Assembly (NCBI RefSeq): GCF_007176755.1
Contig: NZ_BJTV01000004.1
Coordinates: 480,370-544,369 of the forward strand
DNA: 64,000 nucleotides
Source of the DNA: Streptomyces sp. 1-11
GTDB taxonomy: Bacteria > Actinomycetota > Actinomycetes > Streptomycetales > Streptomycetaceae
Direction: 5' to 3'
This document shows positions 30,901 to 35,323 of the stretch, in pieces; position 1 is the first letter of the stretch, and each line of letters opens with the position of its first letter. The notes under the pieces were generated by a model that was not told the DNA's origin, made no database searches, and saw nothing but the letters and a program-made list of their open reading frames with translations. The position numbers were made by a program, and so were the translations under genes.

Positions 30901-31294
30901 GCCGGGCGGCCGGGTGGCCGGCGTCGTCCAGGACGGCGGCGGCGGTCTGCAGGAAGAGGCGCTCCTGCGGGTCCATGGCCTCGGCGTCGGCGGGTGAGAT
31001 CTGGAAGAAGAGCGGGTCGAACTTGTCGACGTCGTCGATGAACCCCGCCCACTTGCTGTAGCTGCCGTGCGTGCCGGCGGGGTCGTAGTGGGTGTCGGCG
31101 TCCCAGCGGTCGGCGGGCACCTCGCGGATGCAGTGCCGGCCGGTCCGCAGGTTCTCCCACAGCTCGCCGACGGTGCCGGCCAGCGGGTAGCGGCCGGAGA
31201 CGCCGACGATGGCCACGCCGTCGCCTGCCGCCGGGGTCTGGCCCGGGTCGCGGGCGGCCAGCAGGCTCAGCAGCAGCTTGCGCTTGTCGTCCAC
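12980..31294 (-). CDS. Trans-AT PKS/NRPS hybrid: KS-KR-cMT-ACP, C-A(Gly)-PCP, KS-DH-KR-ACP, KS-KR-ACP, KS0
   Basis: This 6104-residue enzyme contains no AT. Approximate order: KS 25-447 (Cys193), degenerate carrier-like insert 500-555, KR 770-1180, C-methyltransferase 1245-1570 (VVELGAGTGATS), ACP (GFDSL, ~1653), C 1745-2170 (HHAVFDG), A 2190-2680, PCP (GMNSV, ~2743), KS 2869-3301, DH 3480-3760 (HVVGGDRVLP), KR 3790-4220, ACP (GVDSL, ~4280), KS 4409-4834, KR 5005-5470, ACP (GMDSI, ~5555) and a terminal KS 5644-6049. The A-domain pocket residues read DILQLGLIWK, the established glycine code. The first two modules fit a beta-hydroxy-alpha,alpha-dimethyl acyl-glycine amide. The last KS has Asn5933 for the HGTGT histidine and is probably non-elongating. 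GTG 31294 follows GAGAGAG. The stop overlaps the AT-AT-ER start. The N-terminal helix KRKLLLSLLAARD looks like a docking element. Confidence 0.95.
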   Translation of the reverse strand: MDDKRKLLLSLLAARDPGQTPAAGDGVAIVGVSGRYPLAGTVGELWENLRTGRHCIREVPADRWDADTHYDPAGTHGSYSKWAGFIDDVDKFDPLFFQISPADAEAMDPQERLFLQTAAAVLDDAGHPAARLAARGPVGVFVGVMNNNYEWMGGEATARGVRTDAHSNHWSIANRVSYTFDFTGPSLAVDTACSASLTAVHLACESIRAGECRAAVAGGVNLILHPMHLRMLADRGMISHDDRLKSFGAGADGFVDGEGVGAVLLRPLADAVADGDRVLGVIRGSAINAGGKTGGYTVPSAAAQAEVIRGALRRARVDPATVGYVEAHGTGTPLGDPIEIAGLAEAFGGRGGAERPAVPVGSVKSNIGHLESAAGIAGLTKVLLQLRHRTLAPSLNSARRNPGIDFTGTPFEIQQSLAPWTPATPDTPLRALVSSFGGGGANACLLVEEYRPDPARQAPDAPDGEQLLVLSAKSEDRLRACAADLAAHLRRTGEPARDADAAGALAEAQRLCLDLAARTVGVPAEHLDLGTDLAECGFSVTERARYQALLAAELDGEPPAALGTAATIGAVADALAAARRPAPAAAPASGAPRLADVAHTLQAGRTAHEFRLALPARRLSEAAAALEAYAAGKSDARITTGRAARARIVLTGAEAEALEEALDRRDLTAVAERWVAGADVDWSRVTPATARRTELPAYPFARKRYWIPRPPAVAAEPAPESAPEPGLELPDFYRPVWVREPAPAATGAPAAGRTVVLVTAASRWLGEAVAARDPLARVDLVALDEQPPQAWLKATEGADLVIHLGGAGAAVTDAVGLGQAREHLRHGPLSLFHLARTLAPARLVVVTSDVHAVAGGTAANPFAAGLHGLLQVVAKERPDLSVCALDYATADLDGDRAAEDLVDAVLTAPADPAGRTVALRGGVRYVRRLGRVTLPEPGPVFRDHGVYLLVGGTGGIAQELSRHLARRHRARLVWFSRNEPGPAQRALAEEIRGLGGDAVHVPGDACSAADLTAAVEEAYRRFGALHGVVHAAMAFDNHPLAELDEAAFTAAIEVKTVGAAALAAAVAGRPLDFLAYFSSAGSFGSFAGNGAYICASATEDAYALFLRDRLPHPVTVVNQGYWGQVGSGARPGLAEIFAGLGIRDFGPAEGIAAVRRVLGSGLPQAMPIRAGRRALEAMGHDPALDGELAGGGHPATLAGAAADLAAGPGPDPAARRVLAGYEELEAVSAPMLLGVYQRMGVLRRSGERYGAGELRTRLGILDRFARLHEALLNILTAAGYLTRDGDRVTATAAVDTVDQAEAAGRWEAEFDRIAAAHPDIEPTVTLNRLFLDAYPRILRGEVGATEIMFPGSSMKLVQNFYKGNPLTDSFNLLVRDTVRRFLDARLPQLPAGRRVEVVELGAGTGATSERVLPALAPHEGRVGYTFTDISPRFLEHGRERFAEQYPFTRFQVLNLERGLAEQGFTPATADLVLATNVVHATSDLRATLRKAKALLRPGGWLVLNELTSVRPLLTIGGGVLEGWWAFGDGELRLPDSPLASPEGWTRLLHEEGYAPVTALGADDPALGQTVLVAESDGVVLTADPAARATAPARAAEPGAGPAPATAPAAADAPATPAAGADAVGERLRVLVERVLKLDERIDPDRPLADYGFDSLSGMKIVAAVDETFGVAVPLGDFFERPTLRELTAHLTAGRLAEAAAAPEPAPAGAVPDRAPRPAPDAGPGAARAAELVLRPRTDAEQCTHPLSEGQRALWVIEQIAPGTYAYNLPLALWLDRDLDVLALRTVLQDVVDRHDALRATIRTGEDGTPHVRVAAEPELPFQQVFLTARDDDELRDRMRAELRRPFELPTGPLVRATLYTLGDGRNALLLTFHHAVFDGVSIALLLRELEDGYRAVRAGRTPDPRRPARDYAGFAAWQRDLLAGDEGARLRAHWTERLRGRRTTVPLPLDRPRPAVPGHRGASLDGHLPADVTDRARALAAAEQTSLFGVVLAAWFALLHRYADQDDIAVGTPTAGRPPSGYDDVLGYFMNMVVLAERVDGAEEFRALLGRVHRTVLDALEHSAYPLITLAEDLRRADPEAGAPFNVAFYFQNWTRAARTGEAADAVVLGPVEGVHQEGEFDLTLEVVEQAEGCRYTLKYDPDLLDAATVARLGEHFATLLAAAVDRPGTAVGELDLLTDAERALLAPPEPADYPADTLVWQLVRRQAEARPDAVAVRHRGTELTYRELAERVDALAARLTAAGVGRGRTVGVLLPRDAGLPVALLAVQAAGGTYVPLDPAYPRDRLAYMAEDAKLHLMLTHSSVTGDPGGVPRLVTDTGEQPPALPSPGPAGPSDTAYVIYTSGSTGRPKGVCVPHRALTNFLWSMAREPGCGPGDTLLALTTVCFDISGLELYLPLITGATVEILPAEDARDGLRLREALEAGAATVVQATPATWSMLLAAGWRGDARLKVLCGGEALPADTAEALLAGNQEVWNLYGPTETTIWSAARRLAPGERVTIGTPIANTTLHVLDGSRRPVPTGVAGELYIGGHGVADGYLGRPELTAERFLPDPSGAGPDARVYRTGDLARRLADGRIEYLGRIDSQVKVRGFRVELEEIEATLRRVEGVREAVVVARGGAAGSHTLLGCYVLDDGAAEPTRERLGAWLPEHMVPETLLRVTGFPRTLNEKVDRGALAALPLAELRARFGAGTARPEPAPAGPPAAGGGRAELEADLARMVAGLTGLRPEDIGAHTPLGETGMNSVGFTALSAELRKAYGITVYPTLFYRRGTLHALADHLLREHAHELPARFGTAATDTAVPGSGTAGTDNGTPVTGTPVTGSPVTDTAGTGGGTPGAGGAATPGAAVTGDRSATGAGTPGARGDGRHAPARADVAVIGMAGRLPGSADLEEFWAHLAAGDDLVGEIPADRWDWRDHPRSRSRWGGFAPGVDRFDAAFFGISPREAELMDPQQRLMLETVWSAVEDAGYRPSELAGRRVGVFVAVTNSDYLEVQRAAGRGAEGHTLTGAALSVIPNRVSYLLDLRGPSIAVDTACSGSLTAVHQACAALRDGTCDLAIAGGVSLILAPGVYEALSQGEMLSPDGRCKAFDSRADGYVRGEGAGVVLLKPHDVARRDGDAVHAVIKAAAVNHGGRTTSLTAPNPDAQADLLVDAYRGAGVPLDTVGYIEAHGTGTALGDPIETTGLSTAFRRIRAEQGVAETARPCAIGSVKTNIGHLEAAAGIAGLFKVVLALRHGTIPASLHFRERNPYLELDGGPFEVAATARPWPRPRDAAGAELPRRGGVSSFGFGGANAHIVLEEPPMPDARDDSPAEELFVLSARDGEALRRSAQRLADHLGRHDLPAADLAHTLQTGREPLAHRLAVVADSAAGLRAELLAHLAGRPSAVRTGHAADGRPAARTTAGPGDLWGLAADWLRGADVDWPALHRGAPRRRVHLPAYPFAGPRHWPAPATPAPTPTAPATPAPTPTAPAFATPGAHARPGDPARLHPTLLDADVSAPGEHVYAKTLTGDEFFLRDHVVGGDRVLPGVAYLEMGRLAGELAAAGAPVRGVDDLVWAAPVRLQAGRAEHRLTVRVTGDGAHHSFEVCGDGVGAPVHAGGTLRLDAAGPRPAPADLAGIRARCPRVTAGADCYAGFTRLGFAYGPSFQVIEEIAEGPGEVLATLVLPEALHADASAYAFHPALLDAALQTAGRLVPGAGDPAGPAPYLPFSLGAARLHAPLPRRVFAHATPAPRPAPDGSLSFDVALLDEHGTAVVTLESFTLRALPTAGAVAAFEPGWQPAPRRRPGPAGTVLLLAPAAGTPDEAGLGAALRAAGAEVRRIPLGADFDAVAAVRAAGAGPVRVLHLSAGEPECDAAVESGFHTALAFLRAWQLDRHDALTYLYVHPEPAASPADPALAGFARSVRLEHPAIAFGVLAVAPGAPARDVVAELLAEGGPETEARLTADGPERRSWHRTTLPAVSGSAFTGAGAHIVTGGTGALGLLAAEHIAAARTAAGVTGGGLVLAARTAPDAATRARADALGARVVVADVADPRDVRALIDAARGAYGHVSGVLHAAGVLRDGLLRGKERADADAVLAAKVRGTTLLDEATAGEPLDYFVVYSSAAAAFGNAGQTDYAFAGAFLDRFAERREERRRAGTRQGRTLSAAWPVWSEGGMRIDARAEEYMDRVLGMRPLATRPALDALERALAGTAPALLLAPGDPARVLTALSGGTTAPAPAAPRPAADAAPGPDAGAGPGSGSREEAERLVLRLLARELRTPEAEITVTEPFDRYGVDSLITMSLIRGLEQHVGPLSKTLLFEHVTVRDLAAHLAAAHPAAFTTAPPAPLPPAQAPAPAATVPAPAATVPAPAATVPAPAATVPAPAAAVPAPAAATTAAATPPAAVPVPAVPAAVPAPAGPTGGDDIAVIGVAGRYPRAGDVTEFWQNLREGRDSVEEIPGDRWDHGVFYDPDKSATGRTYGKWGGFVPGADRFDPLFFRMSQIEAEHTDPQERVFLETVWHLLEDAGYTRERLRGGRTGVFVGMMYGHYQLYGVGEALRGEGFATSSSYASVANRVSYFFDFTGPSVALDTMCSSSLVTIHQACLAIRNGDCDVAVAGGVNISSHPVKFLQLAQRGFLAEDGRCRSFGEGGTGYVPAEGSGAVLLKRLDAAVADGDRVLAVVKASAVNHGGAGAGYSVPNPRAQGDLVRSALERAGLRPGDLDYLEAHGTGTALGDPVEVNGMLRAFEGDLPERLPIGSVKSNIGHAESAAGIAAITKVLLQMRHGELVPSLHADRLNPNIDFTSTPFEVQRERAPWPRRVREDGTVRPRTAGVSSFGAGGTNAHIILQEHLGPDTPAPAAPAGGRLAVLSARDAGRLRAQARRLAGHLRAETGGATPQQVAWTLQTGREAMAHRFAVLFEGLPELAAKLKEFAAGGSPAGSWTGVVDPRRPAPGTELPADPAALAAAWTRGEGVDWTVLHPAGSPGPVALPGYPFDGDRVWLAAADAELAALTGRPADGGMLLTRRWTPAPPASRTARPALTAVLAAPGTETLAARLAAVLPAAEVLTADRLDAELAADGTRWDRFDAVVDLAGCADAGPAPDHTTLPTWLRWLQHLVDRGSRDLRALLVTRVAPDDTPGLGGAARIGLYRMLQSEYRHVRSRHLEIDGAAGDERLCRWVADELSYDDEPAEVAYRDGVRHLARLAEEPGGAGEAPRFPAGHVLWVTGGTRGIGLLTARHFVAAHGVRKLVLTGREELPPRAEWAAHIAQDGPLGRKLRPLAELAAQGVELEVVAVPLEEREALAKALADVRGRLGPVGGVVHSAGVTDFENPAFVRKPHSGVARVLGPKVFGLDALLEVFRDEPLSLFVVYSSVAAAVPALAVGQSDYAMANAYLDAVARHRPYGLPVVSVEWPSWKDTGMGEARSAAYRASGLAALSDEQGLALLERALGSGARVVMPVVPRPDAGFDPARLTARRLDPAPPTATAPAAVPAPAGPAISATAPATEAPAVPGAPLAAAPAAGPDEDARVRAAVGAAASWLLDRLAEELRFDRARLAGDVPVQDYGMDSIMVSQLVQSVAKRLDVSVDPSALLEHPTVDAFAGHLAEAHRTELLAVFGAPAADTGPAPAPAGTPAAGSPRGLDTAPASPAPAAGPAAPDIAVVGLSCRFPDAGSADAYWELLRQGRSALRPVPDERFGRPLGHHAGLLPGVLRFDPEAFLLSEADVAAMDPQALLLLEEVNNAVHHAGYRPAELKGRKVGVYVGGRATHTPDPDALERSKNPVVVTGQNYLAANVSQFFDFQGPSLVVDTACSSALVAMDTAVQALRTGSVEAAVVAGVSLLADDRAHQVFGRRGLLNPGPEFHVFDRRAAGLVLGEGVGVVVLKPLAAARAAGDRVLAVLRGIAVNNDGRTAGPATPNLQAQKAVMTEALARSGHAPGDIGWVETNGTGAAVTDLLELKAIDGVYGAAATRSSPVALGSVKPNIGHPLAAEGIAAFIKVVLMLHHRTQVPFRSGQQPLPHFDLDASALYFPRQAAPWPAAAEAAALNCFADGGTNAHLLLAPAPADHLAARAPLPGPPLDRRTVVRGPAGPAESTAPTGPVPPAEPAPTGLFWDTYR
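18189..18272 (-). repeat. Four 21-bp tandem repeats in an inter-module linker
   Basis: Four copies of a 21-base unit, nearly or fully identical (18189-18209, 18210-18230, 18231-18251, 18252-18272), encode the heptapeptide PAPAATV four times. They lie in the Ala/Pro linker between the ACP near residue 4280 and the following KS. The reading frame is kept, so this is an elastic linker whose length can change by slippage or recombination. Confidence 0.9.
20881..20940 (-). repeat. Two 30-bp tandem repeats in the KS-DH linker
   Basis: Positions 20881-20910 and 20911-20940 are the same 30 bases. They encode a ten-residue TPAPTPTAPA-type segment twice, between the KS post-linker and the DH of the third module of the hybrid protein. 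The change is in frame and falls in a flexible region. Confidence 0.85.
22815..22859 (-). repeat. Three 15-bp units in the PCP-KS linker
   Basis: Units at 22815-22829, 22830-22844 and 22845-22859 differ by one to three bases. They encode the five-residue pattern (T/S)PVTG several times in a Gly/Thr-rich linker between the glycine PCP and the next KS. Confidence 0.75.
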
Positions 31295-31431
31295 AGTTGC
31301 TCTCTCTCAGGTCTTCGACCGGCCGCCGCGGGCCGGGAGTTCACCGCCGGGGGCGGCCCCGGCCGGGGCCGGGGCCGCCGGGGGGCCGGGTGGGGTGGCG
31401 GCCGGTGCGGGTCGTCCGGTGCCGCCGTGGG

Positions 31432-34089
31432 TCAGGCCCGGTCCGTGGCCCGGGCCGCGGCCCGCTGGGCGCGCCGGGAGACACGGGCCGGTTCGGCCGG
31501 TGCGGCCTGGGCGCCGCCGGTGGCCGGGGCGAGGCCCATCAGCTCGGCGAGGTTGCCGACGAAGGAGCGGATGGTGGGGAACTCGACGAAGGCCGTGGCC
31601 GGGACCTCGAAGTCGAGCTGCTCGCCGAGCTTGGCGACGACCTCGATCAGGACCAGGGAGTCCAGGCCCAGGTCGAAGAGGTTGGTGTCGAGGGCGGCCC
31701 GGTCGCGGCCGCCGAGCACCTTGCCGATCTCCCCGGTGAGGTAGTCGGTGACGAGCTCCACGTTGTGCCCGGGATCGTCCGGTTCGAACCGGTGCAGCAG
31801 CCGGTCGTCGTCCCGGCCGGCCGGTGCGGCGGGGCCGTGGCCGCCGGGCTCCACCCAGTGCCGGCGGCGTTCGAAGGGCTGGGTGGGCAGCGGCACGCGG
31901 TGGACGTCCCGGCCGGCGTGGACGGCCTCGAAGTCGAGGGCGGCGCCCCGCGTCCACGCCTGGGCGGCGAGGCCGAGCAGGTGGGCGTGGCCGGCGGGGG
32001 CGCCGTCCGGCGGGGTGAGCGGCAGGGCGAAGCGGCCGTTGTCCGCGAGCAGCGCGTCCAGTCCGTCCGGTCCGTCCAGGGCGGCCGGGGCGGTCCAGGC
32101 CGCCGGGTCGCGGGCCTCGTCCTCGGTCATCCAGCGGCCGGTGCGCGGGCTGACCACGGGCAGACGGGGCGCCTCGGTGCGCTCCGGTGTGGCCCCGGCG
32201 GCCAGGGCGAGGGCGGCGGCGAGCGGGAGTGCCCCGGACAGGGCGGCGGCGGTGGCCGTTCCGGCGCCGGCCGCGGCGAGGCCGGCCGGGCCGATGCCCC
32301 AGGCGGTGAGGGCGCCGGCCAGGGCGTACTCGTGGGCGAAGGCGGCGTGCGGGCCGGTTTCGGCGAGCAGCTCCCCGGCCCGGCCGGCCCGGCCGAGGGC
32401 GGTGGCGCAGGCGTCGGCGGCGTCCCGGTAGGCGGGCACCGCGCCGTACAGCTCGGCGGTGTCCGCCGCGTCGGCGCCGGTGCCGGTGAGCAGCAGCACG
32501 GCGCCGGCGTCGCCGGGCCCGGCGACGCCCTGCCGGGTGCGCTCCTCGTCGCCGAGGGCGAGGGCCATGGCGGCCTCGCGGGTGCCGCGGGCGACCACGG
32601 CGAGCCGGTGCGGGTGGGCGCGGCGGCCGAGCCCGAGGGTCTGGGCGACGGCGGCGAGGTCGAGACCGGGGTGGGCCCTGAGGTGGCGGGCGAGCGCTCC
32701 GGCGGACTGCTTCAGGGAGTTCGCGGAGCGGGCGGAGAGCACCAGCAGCTCCGGGTCGCGCCCGGGGGCGGCCTCGGTGCGGGCCGGCGGCTCCTCGAGG
32801 ACGACGTGGGCGTTGGTGCCGCCGATGCCGAAGGAGCTGACGCCGGCCCGCAGCGGGTGGTCGCCCTCGGCCTTCCAGTCGGTGGTGCCGGTGTTGACGT
32901 AGAAGGGGCTCGCCGCGAAGTCGATCTCGGGGTTGGGCCGGGTGTAGTGCAGGCTCGGCACCAGCGTGCGGTGTTCCAGCATCAGCGCGGTCTTGATCAG
33001 GCCGGCCATCCCGGCCGCGGTGTCGAGGTGGCCGATGTTGGTCTTCACCGAGCCGAGCGCGCAGTACCCGGTGTGCTCCGCGCCGCCCTCCCGGAACGCC
33101 TCGGTGAGGGCGGCGACCTCGATCGGGTCGCCGAGCGGGGTGCCGGTGCCGTGCGCCTCGACGTAGCCGACGCTCTCGGGGCCGACGTCGGCGACGTCCT
33201 GGGCGTCGGCGATGACCTCGGCCTGCCCGGCGATGCTGGGCGCGGTGTAACCGGTCTTGCCGGAGCCGTCGTTGTTGACGGCGGAGCCCTTCACGACGGC
33301 GTGGATCCAGTCGCCGTCGGCCAGCGCCTCGGACAGCCGCTTGAGCACGACGACGCCCGCGCCGCTGCCGATGACGGTGCCCCTGGCGTCGGCGTCGAAG
33401 GCTCGGCAGTGGCCGTCGGGGGAGAAGATCATGCCGTCCTGGTACTGGTAGCCCTGGCGCGGCGGGGCGAGGTGCACGGCGCCGACGAGGGCCATGTCGC
33501 ACTCCCCGCCGAGCAGGGCGAGGCAGGCGGTGTGCACGGCCACCAGGGAGGTGGAGCAGGCGGTGTTGACGCTCATGCTGGGGCCGCGCAGGTCGAGCTT
33601 GTAGGAGACCCGGGTGGCGAGGAAGTCCTTGTCGTTGGCGAGCATCAGCCGGTAGTGGTCGACGGTGGACGCGGCCCGGTAGCGCTCGCCGAGGTTGTGC
33701 AGCAGGTAGGTGTTGAGGCCGGCGCCCGCGTAGACGCCGATGTGCCCGTCGGTGCGCGCGGGGTCGTAGCCGGCCCGCTGCAGGGCCTCCAGGGCGCACT
33801 CCAGGAAGACGCGGTGCTGCGGGTCGAGGATCTCGGCCTCGTCGTGGGTGAACTGGAACAGCTCGGAGTCGAACAGGTCGGTGCCCTCGACGGTCTGGGC
33901 GGCGCGGACGTAGCGGGGGTCGGCCAGCCGTTCGGCGGGCACGCCGGCGGCGAGCAGTTCCTCGTCGGTGTAGCGGGTCAGGGTCTCGCGGCCCTCGCTG
34001 AGCACGTCCCAGAACCGCTCGACGGAGTCCGCGCCCGGGAACCGGCAGGCCATGCCGACGATGGCGATGTCGGAGTCGGAAGGGGTCAT
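31432..34089 (-). CDS. Stand-alone PKS module KS-(AT relic)-ACP
   Basis: The 885-residue protein starts MTPSDSDIAIVGMACRFPG. The KS spans about 6-430 with active-site NTACSTSL (Cys178) and intact EAHGTGT and NIGH histidines, so it should elongate. Residues about 525-660 resemble a shrunken acyltransferase (LLLTGTGAD, FAHEYALAGALTAWGI) with no GHSxGE. The ACP is at 780-850 (GLDSL, ~809). It has no reductive domain, so it would add one malonyl unit and leave a beta-ketone. With the neighbouring formyl-glycine loader that gives the linear precursor of a 5-substituted oxazole. It matches the KS-ACP protein beside the pyrophosphatase in oxazolomycin-type clusters (OzmQ by my recollection). AGGAG lies nine bases before ATG 34089, 29 bases after the previous gene. 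The C-terminus is Arg/Ala-rich. 137 non-coding bases follow. Confidence 0.92.
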   Translation of the reverse strand: MTPSDSDIAIVGMACRFPGADSVERFWDVLSEGRETLTRYTDEELLAAGVPAERLADPRYVRAAQTVEGTDLFDSELFQFTHDEAEILDPQHRVFLECALEALQRAGYDPARTDGHIGVYAGAGLNTYLLHNLGERYRAASTVDHYRLMLANDKDFLATRVSYKLDLRGPSMSVNTACSTSLVAVHTACLALLGGECDMALVGAVHLAPPRQGYQYQDGMIFSPDGHCRAFDADARGTVIGSGAGVVVLKRLSEALADGDWIHAVVKGSAVNNDGSGKTGYTAPSIAGQAEVIADAQDVADVGPESVGYVEAHGTGTPLGDPIEVAALTEAFREGGAEHTGYCALGSVKTNIGHLDTAAGMAGLIKTALMLEHRTLVPSLHYTRPNPEIDFAASPFYVNTGTTDWKAEGDHPLRAGVSSFGIGGTNAHVVLEEPPARTEAAPGRDPELLVLSARSANSLKQSAGALARHLRAHPGLDLAAVAQTLGLGRRAHPHRLAVVARGTREAAMALALGDEERTRQGVAGPGDAGAVLLLTGTGADAADTAELYGAVPAYRDAADACATALGRAGRAGELLAETGPHAAFAHEYALAGALTAWGIGPAGLAAAGAGTATAAALSGALPLAAALALAAGATPERTEAPRLPVVSPRTGRWMTEDEARDPAAWTAPAALDGPDGLDALLADNGRFALPLTPPDGAPAGHAHLLGLAAQAWTRGAALDFEAVHAGRDVHRVPLPTQPFERRRHWVEPGGHGPAAPAGRDDDRLLHRFEPDDPGHNVELVTDYLTGEIGKVLGGRDRAALDTNLFDLGLDSLVLIEVVAKLGEQLDFEVPATAFVEFPTIRSFVGNLAELMGLAPATGGAQAAPAEPARVSRRAQRAAARATDRA

Positions 34090-34118
34090 GGTGGTTGTCT
34101 CCTGTTGCTGCTGGGGTC

Positions 34119-35252
34119 TCAGCCGAGCTGTATGCCGAGGTCCGCGGCGACGGACCGCATGTCGAGGAAGCTCCTGGCGACGAAGCGGGCGGCGTCCTCG
34201 CCCGCGTCCATGCGCTGGAACAGGTCGATCAGGGTGCGTTCGTGCTCGTCGCGGTCGCCCTCGCCGGCGGCGATCTCCCGGACCACGGCGCCGAGCCGCT
34301 CCTCGACGTCCGCGAGGTCGAGCGAGCGGGGGAACTTGATGCTGAAGGTGTTGCGGTCGTAGGAGGCGTTGCGCTTGACGGACCGCACGTGGCTGGCCGC
34401 GTTGAGCTTGTAGAACATGCAGTCGTAGTTCTTGAACGAGTAGTAGTTCAGGAGCGGGAACAGGGTGCAGTGGGTCTCCATCGGCGAGGACTCGTACAGG
34501 CCCTTGGCGCGCAGCTCCTCGACGATCGCGTCGGGGTCGTAGTCGTGGCGCATCGCGATGAACGGGAAGACGATCTTCGGCAGGTTCTCGTCGTCGTCGA
34601 AGAGCAGTTCCTCCAGCTGCCCGCCGAAGAGGGTGTCGGTGAGCCGCTCGCCGAAGGTCCGGTAGAAGTCGCGGACGATCTCGCGGACGTTGGACTCCAT
34701 GGTGAGGATCTGCTGCGGGTCGGCGCACAGCGCGATGTAGGGGATCTTCTGCCGGTAGGCCATGAGGATGGCGCGCAGCACGAAGAAGGTGCGGCAGGAG
34801 ACGCAGGGCAGCTTCTCGTCGAGGTACTTGCCCGGCTTCTTGGGCGCGGGACGGTTGAACACCTCGCGCATCATCAGCTTGATGTTGTCGTCGTCGGCGT
34901 CGAGGACGAACGTCGCCGGGATCTTCTCCCGGGCGAGCGCGATGTTCTGCGCGGCGTGCACGCTCTCGAAGGGCACGTCGAAGGTGAAGGCCAGCACCCG
35001 CTTGCCGTACTCGTTGGCGAACTTGTCCAGCATGTACGTGCTGTCCTTGCCGCCGCTGTACATGAACAGGCAGTCGTACTCGCCGGGGCCGGCCTTCGCC
35101 TGCTGGAACTCGGTGAACACCTCGCTTGTGTAGCGGTAGTTGACGAGGAGGTCCGACGCGAAGTCCAGGTTGCACAGGTTGCACACCCCCTGGTCGTCGA
35201 GCACCACCCCGGGGTGGTCGGCCTTGAGTGAGCAGACGGTGCAGCTGGACAC
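34119..35252 (-). CDS. N-type ATP pyrophosphatase, probable oxazole-forming cyclodehydratase
   Basis: The 377-residue protein has the PP-loop SGGKDS at residues 66-71 (FMYSGGKDSTYML). Two CxxC pairs at the N-terminus (Cys4/Cys7 and Cys24/Cys27) and a third at Cys150/Cys153 suggest a metal site. PP-loop enzymes activate a carbonyl or carboxylate by adenylation with release of pyrophosphate. In oxazolomycin (OzmP) and conglobatin (CongE) biosynthesis, members of this family sit beside a formyltransferase-A(Gly)-PCP protein and are assigned to cyclodehydration of the formyl-glycyl beta-ketone to the oxazole. The same neighbours occur here. GTG 35252 has AGGGGG five bases upstream. It lies 71 bases after the loader gene and 29 before KS-ACP. 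A queuosine- or tRNA-type role is unlikely in this context. Confidence 0.88.
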   Translation of the reverse strand: MSSCTVCSLKADHPGVVLDDQGVCNLCNLDFASDLLVNYRYTSEVFTEFQQAKAGPGEYDCLFMYSGGKDSTYMLDKFANEYGKRVLAFTFDVPFESVHAAQNIALAREKIPATFVLDADDDNIKLMMREVFNRPAPKKPGKYLDEKLPCVSCRTFFVLRAILMAYRQKIPYIALCADPQQILTMESNVREIVRDFYRTFGERLTDTLFGGQLEELLFDDDENLPKIVFPFIAMRHDYDPDAIVEELRAKGLYESSPMETHCTLFPLLNYYSFKNYDCMFYKLNAASHVRSVKRNASYDRNTFSIKFPRSLDLADVEERLGAVVREIAAGEGDRDEHERTLIDLFQRMDAGEDAARFVARSFLDMRSVAADLGIQLG

Positions 35253-35323
35253 GGAACCCCCTGTGGAACCCGTCGGATACGGCTGTGCGGTGTGTGCGGT
35301 CGGTGAGGTGCGGCGGCCGGTCG

